A stretch of 64,000 bases of DNA from positions 682,001 to 746,000 of the forward strand of contig JAITYX010000006.1 of NCBI GenBank assembly GCA_021018815.1, given 5' to 3'. This DNA comes from Talinum fruticosum. Taxonomy: Eukaryota; Streptophyta; Magnoliopsida; Caryophyllales; Talinaceae. The position numbers and the translations under genes were made by a program. The stretch's first letter is position 1. Every line of letters begins with the position of its first letter. Positions 11,877-24,631 of the stretch are shown piece by piece. The notes under the pieces were generated by a model that saw nothing but the letters and a program-made list of their open reading frames with translations, did no database searches and was not told the DNA's origin.

Positions 11877-12300
11877 AATGGACTGAACACCGAAACCATC
11901 TCTTATCATCACCTTGCTCAATGACAACTCAGCCAAAATGCAAGCCCAGATTGAGACTCGGGATAAGAAAATATAGTCCATATTAGACACTCTTAAAGCC
12001 ATCCTAAAAGCTATTGAGAATAGTAAGAAAGACAAGTGAAGGAGAAGAAGAAGAATTATTATGACGACTTTTGGGGCACACCGCCCTTAGAAGAAGAAGA
12101 CTTTTGGGGTGAACCGAAGAGTTCGAAATCCAATTCCTTACTAGATTTAGATGGCATAAGGCACCCATGGGTCCACAACAGACTCAGGAAGCCCCAAAAG
12201 AACCTGAAGCTTTTAAAGAAGAAGACCCAATCCTGAAAATAACTTCAAAAGCTAAAAGCTGATATATCTATCTAGCAACTCATATATACTTCCCAATAAC
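11877..12300 (+). pseudogene. Tat gag fragment, element 2
   Basis: The sequence follows the gag of element 1, from the ATGGACTGAACACC start (already a stop at codon 3) through the block readable at 12036-12236 (acidic, then HPWVHNRLRKPQKN). Compared with 8563-10127 the middle of gag, with the conserved core, is missing, so an internal deletion is present. It runs into the protease region without a break. Confidence 0.7.
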
Positions 12301-13800
12301 ACAGGCATGCCTTAATTGAACCACTTAGCAAAATTAAGGTTTCTCATGTAACCACACCTGAGGAAGTAGTAGGATTGGTCAATAATGGGGATGGAACCAT
12401 TACCTTTGACAAGAAAGATCTCTATAAAGAAGGAGTTGCACATAACAATGCCCTTTACTTAACCATAACTTGCCTTAATAAGTTCATCCCCCTAACCTTA
12501 ACGTGACAACGGATCGATCGTGAATGTTTGTCCTCGAAGACCGCCAAAAGGTTAGACATCGAGAGTAACAACTCTCTAAATATAATGTTAATCTCCAAGT
12601 CTAGAATAATTTAAAGCGGACAATCTTGGGAATGGTGACTTTACCAATTAATGTAGGGCCAGCAGTGAAAAACATTGACTTGCAAATCCTAGACATTCCA
12701 ACTACATTTAACCCACTTCTAGGATGTCCTTGGAAAGATGACCATCAAGCAGTGCCCTCTACACTCGCACCGGGAAGTTAAGATGATGATCAAAGGTCAA
12801 GTTGTAACCATCAACAGGGACAATCTCTATGCTACTATAATCTCCGAAGAATCGATCGTCGAAATTGAGCACGACGCCGATGATGAGGAGCTTTATGGAT
12901 TTGACACTGTCGCAGCCTTTAGACAAAGATGAAGCACCTCTTAACTTTAATCCTTATGTCAACCCTAGGGTCCACTCGGTGCTTAGGAAGAAGGGGTATT
13001 TTCGAGGCCTAGCCGTAGTCCGAGGGACATATCACCCAACTTTTCCACCCCTTGAACCCATTAACAACTATAAATTTGAGCTAGGCTATCAACCTACTCG
13101 CTAAAGAAATAGCCCAAGCCAAGTGGGAAATTCAAACTAGGATAACTGCACCATACATATCCATCAAGCCCTTCCCTCACCCTAAACGGGCAGTTTCTAA
13201 AAGAAGGGGTGACTTTCCCTACTCGTGGTTTTCCTAAGCCCTATTACCTCAAAGAGAAGGGAATTCTAGTACCGGGGTGGAAATATTTAATGACTCGTCA
13301 TGTGTTAGAAAAGGAGGCACTCTACCTCCTTAAAGAGGGATAGTCCACATAAGACTAGACCAATTTGGTTGGAAGTAATATCTTTGGTCTCATTGTTTGG
13401 ACATGAGAAGGACCTAGAGGGGAATTCGGTTTCGGTACTATCTTGAGCCATGTCGCACCCGCAGTTTGATATGTTCGGATTCATCATCAACATTAACACC
13501 GAAGGGTCTAAGCATATTACTTGGATCGATGCTCGAGGAGGGCCAAGAATTTGCTGTTAGCTTCGGAGCGCATCTCATTCCTAAGTCTAGCATAAGGGCG
13601 TTTATTTCTGTTCCCTTTTCTACTAGTTCATCTTCTAGTTCCGTTGTTTCTAATCCCGTAGTTTATGTTTTTGAGTCCGATGTACTCATTTCCTCATTTA
13701 ATAAGATGAACCTTTCTGCTTACTCCTTGCCTTCTCCTATTTTTAATTGTTTTGCCTCTAATGATAAATAAGAAATCCCTAAAGAATTGTAAAAGCTATG
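12301..13800 (+). pseudogene. Tat protease and protease-RT linker, element 2
   Basis: Retropepsin-like region. Around 12455-12560 the translation gives TITCLNKFIPLTL followed by a damaged form of the active-site stretch; the homologue at 48950 keeps VDNGSSVNV. At 12738-12900 it gives EVKMMIKGQVVTINRDNLYA, and 12865-13104 covers DKDEAPLNFNPYVNPRVHSV. The linker to the RT (13466-13771) is readable but Ser/Phe rich. Frameshifts separate the pieces. It is collinear with 48789-50290 of element 1. Confidence 0.75.
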
Positions 13801-13879
13801 GAGGATCATAAAAATCGCTCACCAATAATAGAGAATAACAATTAATCTAGGATTAGTTAATCAACCCCAAGATTGGGAA

Positions 13880-14429
13880 AACACTCGAATCTAGAAGAGC
13901 GAAGCAATTCACTTCGCTCCTTACAGAATTCATAGATGTATTTGTATGGTGCTACAAAGACATGTCGGGGATAGATCCAAGTATAGTGGAATGTAGAATT
14001 CCAATTTACGAAAATGCCGACTAGTTAAACGAAGCTTAGAAGGATGAGACCCGAATGGGCACTAAGGATTAGGGAAGAGGTCCGGAAGCGGTTAGAGGTT
14101 GGATTCATCAAAGTAGTCCATTACCCTCAATAGGTAGCAAACATAGTACCAGCTTTGAAGAAAGACGGTAGGGTCCGGATGTGTGTTGACGTCGAGGATT
14201 CAAATAAGGCAAGCCCTAAAGATGATTTCCCGTTGCCCCATTTTGGCATCCTTGTATATAATACAAAGGAATAAGCCTTGCTCTCATTTATGGATGGTTA
14301 TGTCAGGTACAATCAAATGAAAATGGCCAAAGACATGGAGAAGACGACCTTCATCACTCAATGGGGACGTACTATTATGTGATGATGCCATTTAGGCTCA
14401 AGAATGCTCGGCGCAACATATCGAGAGGA
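13880..14429 (+). pseudogene. Tat reverse transcriptase, 5' part, element 2
   Basis: Pieces read FTSLLTEFIDVFVWCYKDMS and, after frameshifts, the fingers region up to TYYYVMMPFRLKNA, the conserved MPFGLKNA box of Gypsy RT with Gly changed to Arg. It is interrupted at 14430 by the chromovirus. The next codons, giving the YVDD box, are at 24637. The homologous stretch in element 1 (50400-50930) keeps SFGLKN. Confidence 0.8.
14425..14429 (+). repeat. 5-bp target duplication of chromovirus, left
   Basis: GAGGA is repeated exactly at 24632-24636. Confidence 0.9.
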
Positions 14430-15417
14430 TGTAACAATTGGACCCTAAACCACATTGTTTATTTTATTAATTCATTAATTATAAGATTTATATGATTGAG
14501 CGTGTGCACTTCAATTTGATATTTGATATTTAAATTATTTTAATATACGTGTTATGCAACTCATGCGACGAAGTGGCCCCGATAAAAATCTCATAATAAT
14601 GATTATAAATTACGCATATGTCTCTGTCGCGCTCGTTACCTCCCTCTCTCTCTCTCTTACCGCGTCTGCTCCCCGCCTCCCGATTCCTTTGCTGCGGTTC
14701 ACGTAGCAGCCAACCCCAGCCGCAGCGGCCGCCGAGGTTAGTCGCCGTCTCTGCCGGTGGTTGCCGGTGCAGCTCGCCGTCCACCACCGCCCCTACTCGT
14801 CCTCCTTGACTTCTCCTCTCCGAATTTGAAGGTAAAACACTAAACCCTAAATTATCAAGTTTCTTATTTATTTAAGCAATTGTAATTGCAACTTGAAGTA
14901 TATGATTTAGAAGTATGTGTTGAGTGAATTTGAGGATCGATTTCGGAAAATTTGAATTGGTGTGGGTGATTGAGTTGTGGCATTTGATGGATTGATTGTA
15001 TATGAATGTGAATAAATGTGGTTCCTTTTGGGAAATTATAATTTAGTAAATGAGATTAGGGATGTTTTGTTATATAATTGAGTAATTTGATGGATTTTGA
15101 TATTTTGGGAATGATTATACTCGCTCAAACGAAGGGCGAGAGTATGTAGAGGTTGAACTAGGTAATGTGTAATTGCAGAGGTGTGAAAAAATAGTTTGAC
15201 TATTAACCGTACCTGATTGTGGTTGTGAATGTGAATTCTGTTGAGGAAATAATGCTTAAGCCCTTAAAATGGTGTATGTGTGAATTTTGGGCAATTCGGC
15301 AAATTGTGAAACCTTCCTATGGAAAGACATTTGCAGACTAATTAATTACTTAACTAGGGGTTTTGAATGCGAGGAAGGGAGAAGTAAGGGATAAATTAGG
15401 AATAAGTGATTGTTTAT

Positions 15418-15466
<49 letters not shown>

Positions 15467-16676
15467 AAGCAACTAACAAATTGAATTACATCAAAATCAT
15501 CGGGTATCTAATTAGCCTAATCAACTTCTTTAATTAGTATGTATTGTATTCAATATTTGAAATGGAGTTAACGCAGTAAAGTTGAGTAGTACAAATGTTA
15601 GTTTAATCAATGTTCGTATAAGTATAGGAAATGAAATAAATTGTAACGCTTATACAAATTCAAGTATTAAAAAGTCAAGAGAAACATTATTAACAATAAA
15701 AATCTATTTGAAACAGAATTGAGGCCACTTCGATTGCTTGGATAGCTAATAACATAAATTTTTATAATCGGGGAGAAACAAACATTCTCGGTTCAGTACG
15801 TGCATTGCTCGTGCCCTTCGAAAATTCACATATTTCAGCAAATCTCAACATTTCTTATATAAATAACTAATAATGAATCATTTGCAAATCAAGTTTTGCC
15901 ACCTAATTAAGTGGTCCCCGCTCAATTATCAATTACCGTGGCTTATGCCCACCAATTCCACCGCGCGGCTTCAACTCGGGTTCTCGGTCGGCCGAGGGGT
16001 GTGCACCTTACTAAGATCGTATCAATTATCAAGGGGTTCCACTTTCGGATAATAACCAGCAAGCAAGTTTTACTCATATTCTCTCCCCCGATTTCAAACT
16101 AAAATGTATTGAAATGCGCATGCTCAATCAATGTGTTTCAAAATTATTTAACTTTGCAGGAATGGTCGTACCGAGGTTCGACTCATTGTTCGAATTATTT
16201 TAATGTTTTTATTTTAGGAAAAGCATCCGTGAACAGATCCTTTGCCTAAGAAGCCTCGACAGAGCAAGACTTAGCTGGATATTCCATTATCATTGCTCTA
16301 AGATGGGTTAGATGCTCAAAGTGGTTCTCCTCCTCGTTTACTTTGGGCTTGACCTTGGGTTTGTAATTAAATATTGTGTATTTCCTATCGTAGACTCGTT
16401 GTATTAGCCGTTAATATATGTAAATATGTAGCGTAACCGTACTTTGGGATTGGTTTATTTAAGTTGTCGGCTTGACTCCATACGGCGCAACATTTAATAT
16501 TTCCCAAACTTACTTGAGCACAACCGATAGACATAGGAAATCGTGGTGTTTTATTTTTAGCTCTGGTCCTATTATTAGGGCGGCGGTGACGCCTTCGACC
16601 GTTAACTTCCGCTGCGACCTTACCTAATATTCTCGAATTTGGGAATTATTAAGTAATGGTAATCGGGGGCGTTACA
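14430..16676 (+). repeat. 5' LTR of chromovirus
   Basis: It starts TGTAACAATTGGACCC and ends GGGGGCGTTACA, with 6-bp inverted ends TGTAAC/GTTACA. It matches 21946-24631 closely but lacks the counterpart of about 22133-22585 (junction after TTACGCATATG). It contains a TA microsatellite. Confidence 0.9.
15420..15460. repeat. (TA)n microsatellite in chromovirus 5' LTR
   Basis: About 20 TA units followed by CACACACA. The 3' LTR has a much shorter (TA)n at about 23384-23405, so the tract changed after insertion. Confidence 0.9.
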
Positions 16677-16680
16677 ATTG

Positions 16681-16692
16681 TTGTATCGGAGC
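16681..16692 (+). other. Primer binding site of chromovirus
   Basis: TTGTATCGGAGC lies four bases after the LTR end. It differs at two positions from TGGTATCAGAGC, the initiator-Met tRNA complement usual in this group. Confidence 0.7.
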
Positions 16693-16859
16693 GAGGTTTA
16701 GAAATCACTCGTGAGCAATAGGATTATGAGGTGTTGTGATTTGACCTTTAGGAAAATTATACGGTTATTAATTCCGCAAGTCGTCGTTTTGGGACTTGTG
16801 GATGTAGCATAGTTAATGTTGGATTAATATGTATACTTTTGGGTATGATAGCATAAACG

Positions 16860-17290
16860 AGGTACGTAACGACTCAAGTTCCCGACGAGTATTCCATATG
16901 CTCCTAAGTGTTGTACTTTGTAATTAAGTTCATATAGTTTGTGTCGATGTATTATGAATCATTTAGGTTGTTTTAAGCCGTAATGTATATTGGGTTGACT
17001 CCGCGTGTGGCCGTTGAGTTGTGTACTCCGAGCGTGTGGCTCGTTGAGTGATATTGTGATTTTTATGCAGGGTTTTAAAGCTTTAAGTTTAGGGGATAGA
17101 CCAAATTGCAAACGTAACTCTGCCGAAATTTTTAGAAAATATCAAACTCCTTTAGAAAATTTCCTTTATTACCTCTAAGTTGAATTTAGAAAGCAAAACC
17201 GACACCTGAATGAGCCTTGGGTCTTCCTTTAATTGAGGATTTCTCAACCAATGAAAATTTCCAGAGCCGATTGATAATCTAACATACAAT
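16860..17290 (+). repeat. LTR 3'-end fragment of a related chromovirus inside the leader
   Basis: This stretch follows 46320-46640 of the LTR at 43588-46688: TGTGGCCGTTGAGTTGTGTA, TTTTTATGCAGGGTTTTA, and CTCTGCCGAAATTTTTAG. It lies in the leader between primer site and gag and does not match this element's own LTRs. It is either a captured LTR piece or a shared leader segment; I cannot choose. Confidence 0.6.
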
Positions 17291-17519
17291 TTGATGTTGC
17301 TTATTATATAAACGTAATGAAAATAGGAGTTAACTAAGAATGTTTTATATTAGAAGTTGTTAACAATTTGTTTCGTATGAAAGGGAAAGGAAATTAATTA
17401 GGAAACTTTATATTTATATGATTCGGCATGTCTCAGCTAGAAAGCAATAATGTAATTTTGGATGAGCCGGTAGAGTTGGGCCATGATTGAGGATTTGTCG
17501 AATAGGCGTTAGAAACTTC

Positions 17520-18420
17520 CCTCATTTCGCAACAAATCCTTAGTGAAACCCAATTCATACTCTTAGAGATTTTCACCGATACCATGGACCCAAACTATTG
17601 GAGGAATTGGGTGATAGAGTTAATGAAAATGATTCCTCCTACACCTAATAAATCCACTTTTAAGCCTAACAAGTTAGCGAGATAGAGTGACTTGTCATAA
17701 TTTTAAGACCTACAATGGAAAGATGATACAGATGGAACGAGAAGGATGTATTAGGAGAAAAAAAGATACTTGTGGTTGTTGAGGGTACCTAAAGGAAAAA
17801 AAAATGAACATAGGGACATTATATAATTGGTGATGCGGACATTTGGTGGAGCACGATGAAAAACCAATCTCGAGGTTGTGAGTTCACTTGGGGAAATTTT
17901 TAGAAGAGCTTACAACTAAATTTTACTCAACTACAGTTCAGTGACAAAAGAAGAAGTGTTTTTAGAGTTAAAAATGGACAACAACATGACGTTAATGTAG
18001 TATGCTAGTAAATTTATGGAGATATCTAGATTTGCCCCAAGTTTTGTCGCTATTGATGGGATAAAGATGATCAGATTTGAGGAAGCTTTACCTATTATAT
18101 TCGGTATCAACTTGTTGGCCAACTTATCAAATATTATTAAGAGTTGAGCGAGTAAAGAGCGAACTAAGGGCCTTAAATCCCAGAGACTTAGAAGGAAGTG
18201 AAACAATACAAGTAAGGGTGTAGTTCAAAAGAAACATGGTACTAGTTCCGACAAGGGTCACTCATTGATTATTTCTAAAACCCTGTGGGAAATGTTGCCA
18301 AACAAATCACACCGCATCAGGTTGTCGAATGGGTAGTAATAGATATATGTGTTATGGTAATCTTGAACATTTAGTAAACATTTTCCCAAGAGGACAAAAA
18401 GTTGTAGAGAAGGGAGATGC
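17520..18420 (+). pseudogene. Chromovirus gag relic
   Basis: Weakly readable pieces: around 17700 FKTYNGKM, and near 17880 the SRL/HLGKFLEELTTKFYS region typical of a retrotransposon gag core. The CCHC zinc knuckle expected near 18250-18370 is recognisable only as scattered Cys codons. Stops occur throughout. Confidence 0.6.
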
Positions 18421-18649
18421 CAAGCCTTAATGACACCATGTGAAGGACCGCATCATCTTCCAAACTTGTGGTCGTAGGACAAGTGTAAGTGATGAATAAG
18501 AAAGAAGCCACAACTTTAGGAATGACGATTGTCGGTAGTACTAAACTCAAAGTCTTTTTATGTTTTATTTGAGCCCAAGTGCCACCCATTCATTTATATC
18601 TACTCAAGTTGCCTTAATTAAATTCAGAAGATCATAAAGCCGAATAGAG

Positions 18650-20340
18650 TACCAAAGCGGGTTGCCAAATGAAAAAGTGATAAAAGGCCCAATTCTTTAA
18701 CAGACATGTGCCCACAGATCATATATGGGGAGTTATTTCTCGTAGTTTAATTCAATTTGATATGTCGGAATTGGATATAATATTAGAAATGGATTGATTG
18801 ACAACTCATGAGGTGAACGTAGATTATAAAGGTTATAAGAGTATTTTAAAGGGCCAAAAGGGACGAAGCGTGCTTTCGGGCGAAAAAGGTACAAAGGAGT
18901 ATTCCATAACTTCAGTCATGAAGGTTAGTAAATTATTAAGATAGGATTGCATGGGTAATTATGTCATGTTATTGAGGATAGAAAAGAAAATAAGAGATAG
19001 ATACGGATGTTAACCCCGTAGCATGTGAATTTTCATATGTATTTCTCAAAGATTTACTTGACCTACATCCTCGAGAGGAGATTGAGTTTGAGGTTAAACT
19101 AATTCCTGACGCATAATTCATTTTCAAAGCGCCATATAGGATGACCCCAATGGAACTCAAAGTGTTGAAAGTCGACTCGATGAATTATTATAAAAAGGAT
19201 TTATTAGGCTAAGTGTGTCAACTTGGAGAACTTCAGTCTTGTTGTGAAGGAGAAGGATGATACTTGGAGACTCTATATAGATTATATGAGGCTAAACAAG
19301 ATAACCCCTCCCTAGAATAAGCACCCGCTACCCCGAATTGATGATTTATTTGATCAGAAGTTAGCATATTTTACCAACTTGGAATTAAACAGGAAGATAT
19401 TCCCAAAATTGCCCTTAGAATTAAATATGGACTCTACGAATTTACTGGTAATACCCGGAGGACTTACAAATTTATCGGTTGCATTCATGGATCTCATGAA
19501 TAGTATTTTGAGGACTTGTCTAGAGAAATTTGTGGTGGTGGTTCTTGATGATATTCTTATATACTTTAAGGATAAGAGAGAATATGACGATCGGTTGTGA
19601 ATAGTGCCATAAATCTTGAGAGAACATTGATTGTATGCTAAATGATAAGAATGTGAGTGTTGGTTAGAAGAAGTGACATTTATAGGGCATAATATTTCTA
19701 AGAAAGGGATTAAGGTCAACTCTCATAAGATAAAGGTAATGACTCGAATACCCCATACCAACCAATGGTACAGAAGTGAAGAGTTTCCTTGAGTTAACAG
19801 TGGTACTACGAAGGGTTTCTACATGATTTTTCAAAAACAACGTCACCTCTAATAATTTTGCTAAAAGAAACAACCTAATTTAAATGTTCGGATAATTGTG
19901 AAGAGAGACTCTAGAAGTTGAAGAAAAGGCTATCCACAACCCAAATTCTTACCTTACTCATGGAAGGTAAAAAGTATATTATCTATAGTGAGCCGTTTAA
20001 AAATAGGTTAGGATGCGTATTAATACAGGATGACAAGGTCATAGTTTATGCATCTCAACGAACTCAAACCATGTGAAAAGACTTATCCTACTCATGAATT
20101 GGAGTAGACTCGCTGTTGTTTTGCTTTAAATATTTGGAGACATTACTTGTATGAGGCCACATGTAAGATTGACCATTAGAGTTTGAAGTACATTTTTACC
20201 TCAAAGAAGAGCAATTTAAGGCAACGATCCTAGTTGAATTATATAAGGAGTATGCCTTATAAATATAATATCACTTGCTGTAAGTAAATATAGTGGCCGA
20301 TGCGTTGAGTAGGGAGACAAAACACGGTTTGAATGTAATA
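18650..20340 (+). pseudogene. Chromovirus protease, reverse transcriptase and RNase H relic
   Basis: Protease remnants lie at 18680-18900. RT begins with FLKDLLDLHPREEIEFEVKL at about 19046, followed by FKAPYRMTPMELKVLK. Later pieces are APATPN (the PLPRIDD region), KQEDIPKIALRIKYGLYEFT, then VVVVLDDILIY at about 19530, which holds the catalytic DD in place of the usual FIDD. RNase H follows at 19860-20330 (SWKVKSILSIVS, YPTHELE, FALNIWRHYLYEATCKIDH, VADALSR-like end). Order and spacing are those of a chromovirus pol, and stops and shifts prevent any product. Confidence 0.85.
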
Positions 20341-20559
20341 ACGATAACTCAGCTCGTTGCTATACGAGACCTCCACAACATGAGTATTCAGTTAGCCTCA
20401 CATGGACAAACGAGTGGGTTCCTAGCAGCGATAGAGGTATAACCTAGTATAACGAAGGAAATTCAGTTAGGCCAAAACGATGATGTCGGAATGGAAAGGA
20501 TTAAGAAAAACATTAAAAGGAAAATCTCCTGGTTTTAAGCAATACACGAGGATGGAACC

Positions 20560-21500
20560 TTAAGGTTTCGTAATCGCTTTGTGTACTCGAAGAAAGAGGA
20601 ATTGAAAAGGAAAATTTTTGAGGAAACACATAATGCACGATACTCAGTACACTTAGGAGGAACAAAATGTACAAGGACTTGAAGCAATATTTTTGGTGGG
20701 GTAATATGATAAGGGATATCGCAGAATATGTCGATAAGTGCTTAACTTGCCAAATGGTTAAGGCCGAACATCAACGCCTTGTGGGTGAGCCGAGACCCTT
20801 AGAGATACTTACTTGGAAATGGGACTCGATTTCAATTGACTTTGTCATGGGGTTACCCCTCATCGCTTCGAAGAAAAATGCTATTTGGGTTATTGTTGAT
20901 CGACTTACTAAGTCTCGCGCATTTTATACTAATACATGACACCTGGAATGTAGAGAGATTAGCGCAGCTTATATGTCAAGGAAGTGGTGAGATTACATGA
21001 AATACCTAAGGATATCATATCCGATAGGGACAAAAGGTTCCAGGCACGTTTTTGGCAAGCTTTACAACGAGCTTGTGGGACTAAATTAAATTTCAGCAGA
21101 TCATACCACCCGAAAACAGATGGACAGACTGAAAGGGTGAATCAAATCTTAGAAGATATGTTGAGAGCATGTGTACTTGATTTTCGGGGAAGATGGGAAG
21201 ATGATTTACCATTGGTGGAATTCTCTTACAATAACGAGTTATCGAGCCACTATTAAAATGGCTCCATTTGAAGCATCGTATGAAAGAAAATGCAGAATGC
21301 CATTATGTTGGAGTGAGTTGGATGAATCATTGATTTTAGGCCCTGAATTGATCCAAGAAACAACCGAAAAGGTTAGGAAGATTCAGGAACACATCAAGGT
21401 AGCCCATAGCCGACAAAAGAGTTATGCAGAGAAAAGAAGGAGACCATTGGAATTTGAGGTAGGAGATAAAGTGTTTCGAAAGTGTCCCCAGTAAAAGGGG
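20560..21500 (+). pseudogene. Chromovirus integrase relic
   Basis: The best preserved part of the element. The zinc-binding region shows HNARYSVHLGGTK followed by CLTCQ (HHCC). The core shows WDSISIDFVMGLP (first Asp), DIISDRDKRFQARFW (second Asp) and TDGQTERVNQILEDMLRACV (Glu), the D,D,E set. The C-terminal part shows ELIQETTEKVRKIQEHIKVA and a GDKVF-type motif. A stop at about 20937, a frameshift before 20984 and another near 21240 break it into three readable pieces. Confidence 0.9.
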
Positions 21501-21599
21501 TCGACGGTTCAAGGTTGAGGGAAAAAATTAAGTCCTAGATATATTGGACCGTATGAAATCATAGAGAAGTTAAATCCAAGTGGCTTATAAGCTGACCTT

Positions 21600-21860
21600 A
21601 CCATCGAACTCGAGCATGTGCATGATGTCTTCCACGTTTCACAGCTTCGAAAGTATGTGCCCGACCCAAGCCATAATCTTGTGACAGAACCTCTTGAAAT
21701 TGCTGAAAACTTAATATATGAGGAGCAACCAAGTGCAAATATTGGATTATAGGGTCAAGAAACTCCGTAAGAAAAGCATCCCTTTGGTGAACGTATCGTG
21801 GACTAACCATATATCCTTGGAAGCCACATGGGAAGCGAGGAAGATATGAGAAATAAATAT
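21600..21860 (+). pseudogene. C-terminal chromodomain of chromovirus integrase
   Basis: After the DVFHVSQLRKYVPD-type segment (about 21625-21665) the translation gives ILDYRVKKLRKKSIPLVNVS and then WTNHISLEATWEA. This is the chromodomain arrangement, with the aromatic W and the EATWE end. Chromodomains are thought to direct insertion to heterochromatin. Frameshifts separate it from the integrase core. Confidence 0.8.
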
Positions 21861-21925
21861 ACTCATTTATTTTAAGGTAAGTCTACAAGCCTTATTGTCG
21901 AATGCTCAAGTTTCGAGGACGAAAC

Positions 21926-21945
21926 TTATTTTAAGGGGGAAGACT
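21926..21945 (+). other. Polypurine tract of chromovirus
   Basis: TTAAGGGGGAAGACT lies directly before the 3' LTR, the usual plus-strand priming site. Confidence 0.75.
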
Positions 21946-24631
21946 CGTAACAGCCCAATCCTAAACCACATTGTTTATTTTATTAATTCATTAATTACAA
22001 GATTTATATGATTGAGCGCGTGCACTTCAATTCGATATTTCATATTTAAATTATTTTTATATACGTGTTATGCAGCTCAAGCGACGAAGTGGCCCAGATA
22101 AAAATCTCATAATAATGATTATAAATTACGCATATGTAAATTTTAAAATTTACATGAGATGGTATACGATTACAAGGTCACTAATATTACATTGCAAGTG
22201 AACCGTTATATTTATAATTTGTAAACATCATAAATAAAATAAAGTAAAATTAAAAAGTAACAAAAATAATAAATAAATACATAAACACATAAAAATAAAC
22301 ATAAAAATAAGACAAAAATAATAACAATAAATTAACCAGATTTTTCAAGAGAAAAATTCAAAAATTGGATTATCCGAATTTGTATTAAAAAAAAAAAATT
22401 AAAATTTTGGAGATAAATGAAATCGGGAAAGTTCATTCATCGGCTTCCTTCCTCTTCTCCTCCCATTCTCCTACCTTCCTCGTCCTCCCCTGCTTCTCCC
22501 TCCTCGCGGGGCCCTCCTCCGACCACCAACGTGACCGACGCCGGCCGGAGGACCGGCGCCGACCTTATTTCTCCCTCCCTTCTCTCTCTCGTCGTCCTCG
22601 CTACCTCCCTCTCTCTCTCTCTTACCGCGTCTCGCTCCCCGCCTCTCGGATTCCTTTGCCGCAGTTCACTTAGCAGCCAACCACAGCCGCAGCGGCCGCC
22701 GGATTAGTCGCTGCCTCGCCGGTGGTTGCCGGTGCAGCCACCGTCCACCACCACCCCTGCTCGTCCTCCTTGACTTCTCTTCTCCGAATTTGAAGGTAAA
22801 ACGCTAAACCCTAAATTATCAAGTTTCTTATTTATTTAAGCAATTGTAATTGCAACTTGAAGTATATGATTTAGAAGTATGTGTTGAGTGAATTTGAGGA
22901 TCGATTTCGGAAAATTTGAATTGGTGTGGGTGATTGAGTTGTGGCATTTGATGGATTGATTGTATATGAATGTGAATAAATGTGGTTCCTTTTCGGAAAT
23001 TATAATTTAGTGAATGAGATTAGGGATGTTTTGTAATATAATTGAGTAATTTGATGGATTTTGATATTTTGGGAATGATTATACTCGCTCAAACGAAGCG
23101 CGAGAGTATGTAGAGGTTGAACTAGGTAATGTGTAATTGCAGAGGTGTGAAAAAATAGTTTGACTATTAAGCATACTTGATTGTGGTTGTGAATGTGAAT
23201 TCTGTTGAGGAAATAATGCTTAAGCCCTTAAAATGGTGTATGTATGAATTTTGGGCAATTCGGCAAATTGTGAAACCTTCCTATGGAAAGACATTTGACG
23301 GATTAATTAATTACTTAACTAGGGGTTTTGAATGTAAGGAAGGGAGAAGTAAGGGATAAATTAGGAATAAGTGATTGTTTATGTTTATATATATATATAT
23401 ATATACCATTTTCAATTCAAAGCAACTAACAAATTGAATTACATCAAAATCATCGGGTATCTAATTAGCCTAATCAACTTCTTTAATTAGTATGTATTGT
23501 ATTCAATATTTGAAACGGAGTTAACGCAAGTAAAGTTGAGTAATACAAATGTTAGATTAATCGATGTTCATATAAGTATAGGAAATGAAATAAATTGTAA
23601 CGCTTATACAAATTCAAGTATTAAAACTCAAGAGAAACATTATTAAGAATAAAAATCTATTTGAAACGTAACCGAGGCCACTTCGATTGCTTGGATAGCT
23701 GATAACTTAAATTTTTATAATCGGGGAGAAACAAACATTCTCGGTTCGAGTAAGTGCATTGCTCGTGTCCTTCGAAAATTCACATATTTCAAGCAAATCT
23801 CAAAATTTCTTATATAAATAACTAATAATGAATCATTTGCAAATCAAGTTTTGCCACCTAATTAAGTGGTCCCCGCTCAATTATCAATTATCGGGGCTTA
23901 TGCCCACCAATTCCACCCGCGTGGCATCAACTCGGGTTCTCGGTCGGCCCGAGGGGTGCGCACCTTACTAAGATCGTATCAATTATCAAGGGGTTCCACT
24001 TTCGGATAATAACCGGCAAGCAAGTTTTACTCATATTCTCTCCCCCGATTTCAAATTAAAATGAATTGAAATGCGCGCGCTCAATCAATGTGTTTCAAAA
24101 TTATTTAACTGTGTAGGAATGTTCGTACTGAGTTTCGACTCATTCTTCGAATTATTTTAATGTTTTTGTTTTAGGAAAAGCATTTGTGAACAGATCCTTT
24201 GCCTAAGGAGCCTGACGGGAGCAAGACTTAGCTGGATATTCCATTATCATTGCTCTAAGATGGGTTAGATGCTCATAGTGGTTCTCCTCCTCGTTAACTT
24301 TGGGCTTGACCTTGGGTTTTTAATTAAATATTGCGTATTTCCTATTGCGATCGTTGTATTGGTCGTTAATATATATAAATATGTAGCAGTAACTATACTT
24401 TGGGATTGGTTTATTTAAGTTGTTGGCTTGACTCCCTACGGTGCAACATTTAATATTTCCCAGACTTACTTGAGCACAACCGATAGACACAGGAAATCGT
24501 GGTGTTTTATTTTTAGCCAAGTCCTATTATTAGGGCCGCGGTGATGCCTTCGATCGTTAACTTCCGCTGCGACCTTACCTAATATTCTCGAATTTGGGAA
24601 TTATTAATTAATGGTAACTGGGGGCATCATA
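21946..24631 (+). repeat. 3' LTR of chromovirus
   Basis: It starts CGTAACAGCCCAATCC (TG changed to CG) and ends GGGGGCATCATA. It is 439 bp longer than the 5' LTR, chiefly because it keeps the A-rich and CT-rich block at 22133-22585. Frames inside the CT-rich block are not genes. Confidence 0.9.

Larger units (their letters stand above)
14430..24631 (+). mobile_element. Tekay/Del-like chromovirus (Gypsy), 10.2 kb, full structure
   Basis: It has both LTRs (14430-16676, 21946-24631), an initiator-Met-type primer site, gag, protease, RT, RNase H, integrase with a C-terminal chromodomain, a PPT, and an exact 5-bp duplication (GAGGA). It sits inside the RT of element 2. Removing it with one duplication restores the reading AQHIER-IAEVYVDDM. 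The coding part is full of stops. The Tekay/Del label is by resemblance of integrase and chromodomain. Confidence 0.9.

Noticed and set aside
22407..22707. Ser/Pro-rich open frames of 88-96 residues
   Set aside because: They lie in the CT-rich block of the chromovirus 3' LTR, and the 5' LTR counterpart is partly deleted.
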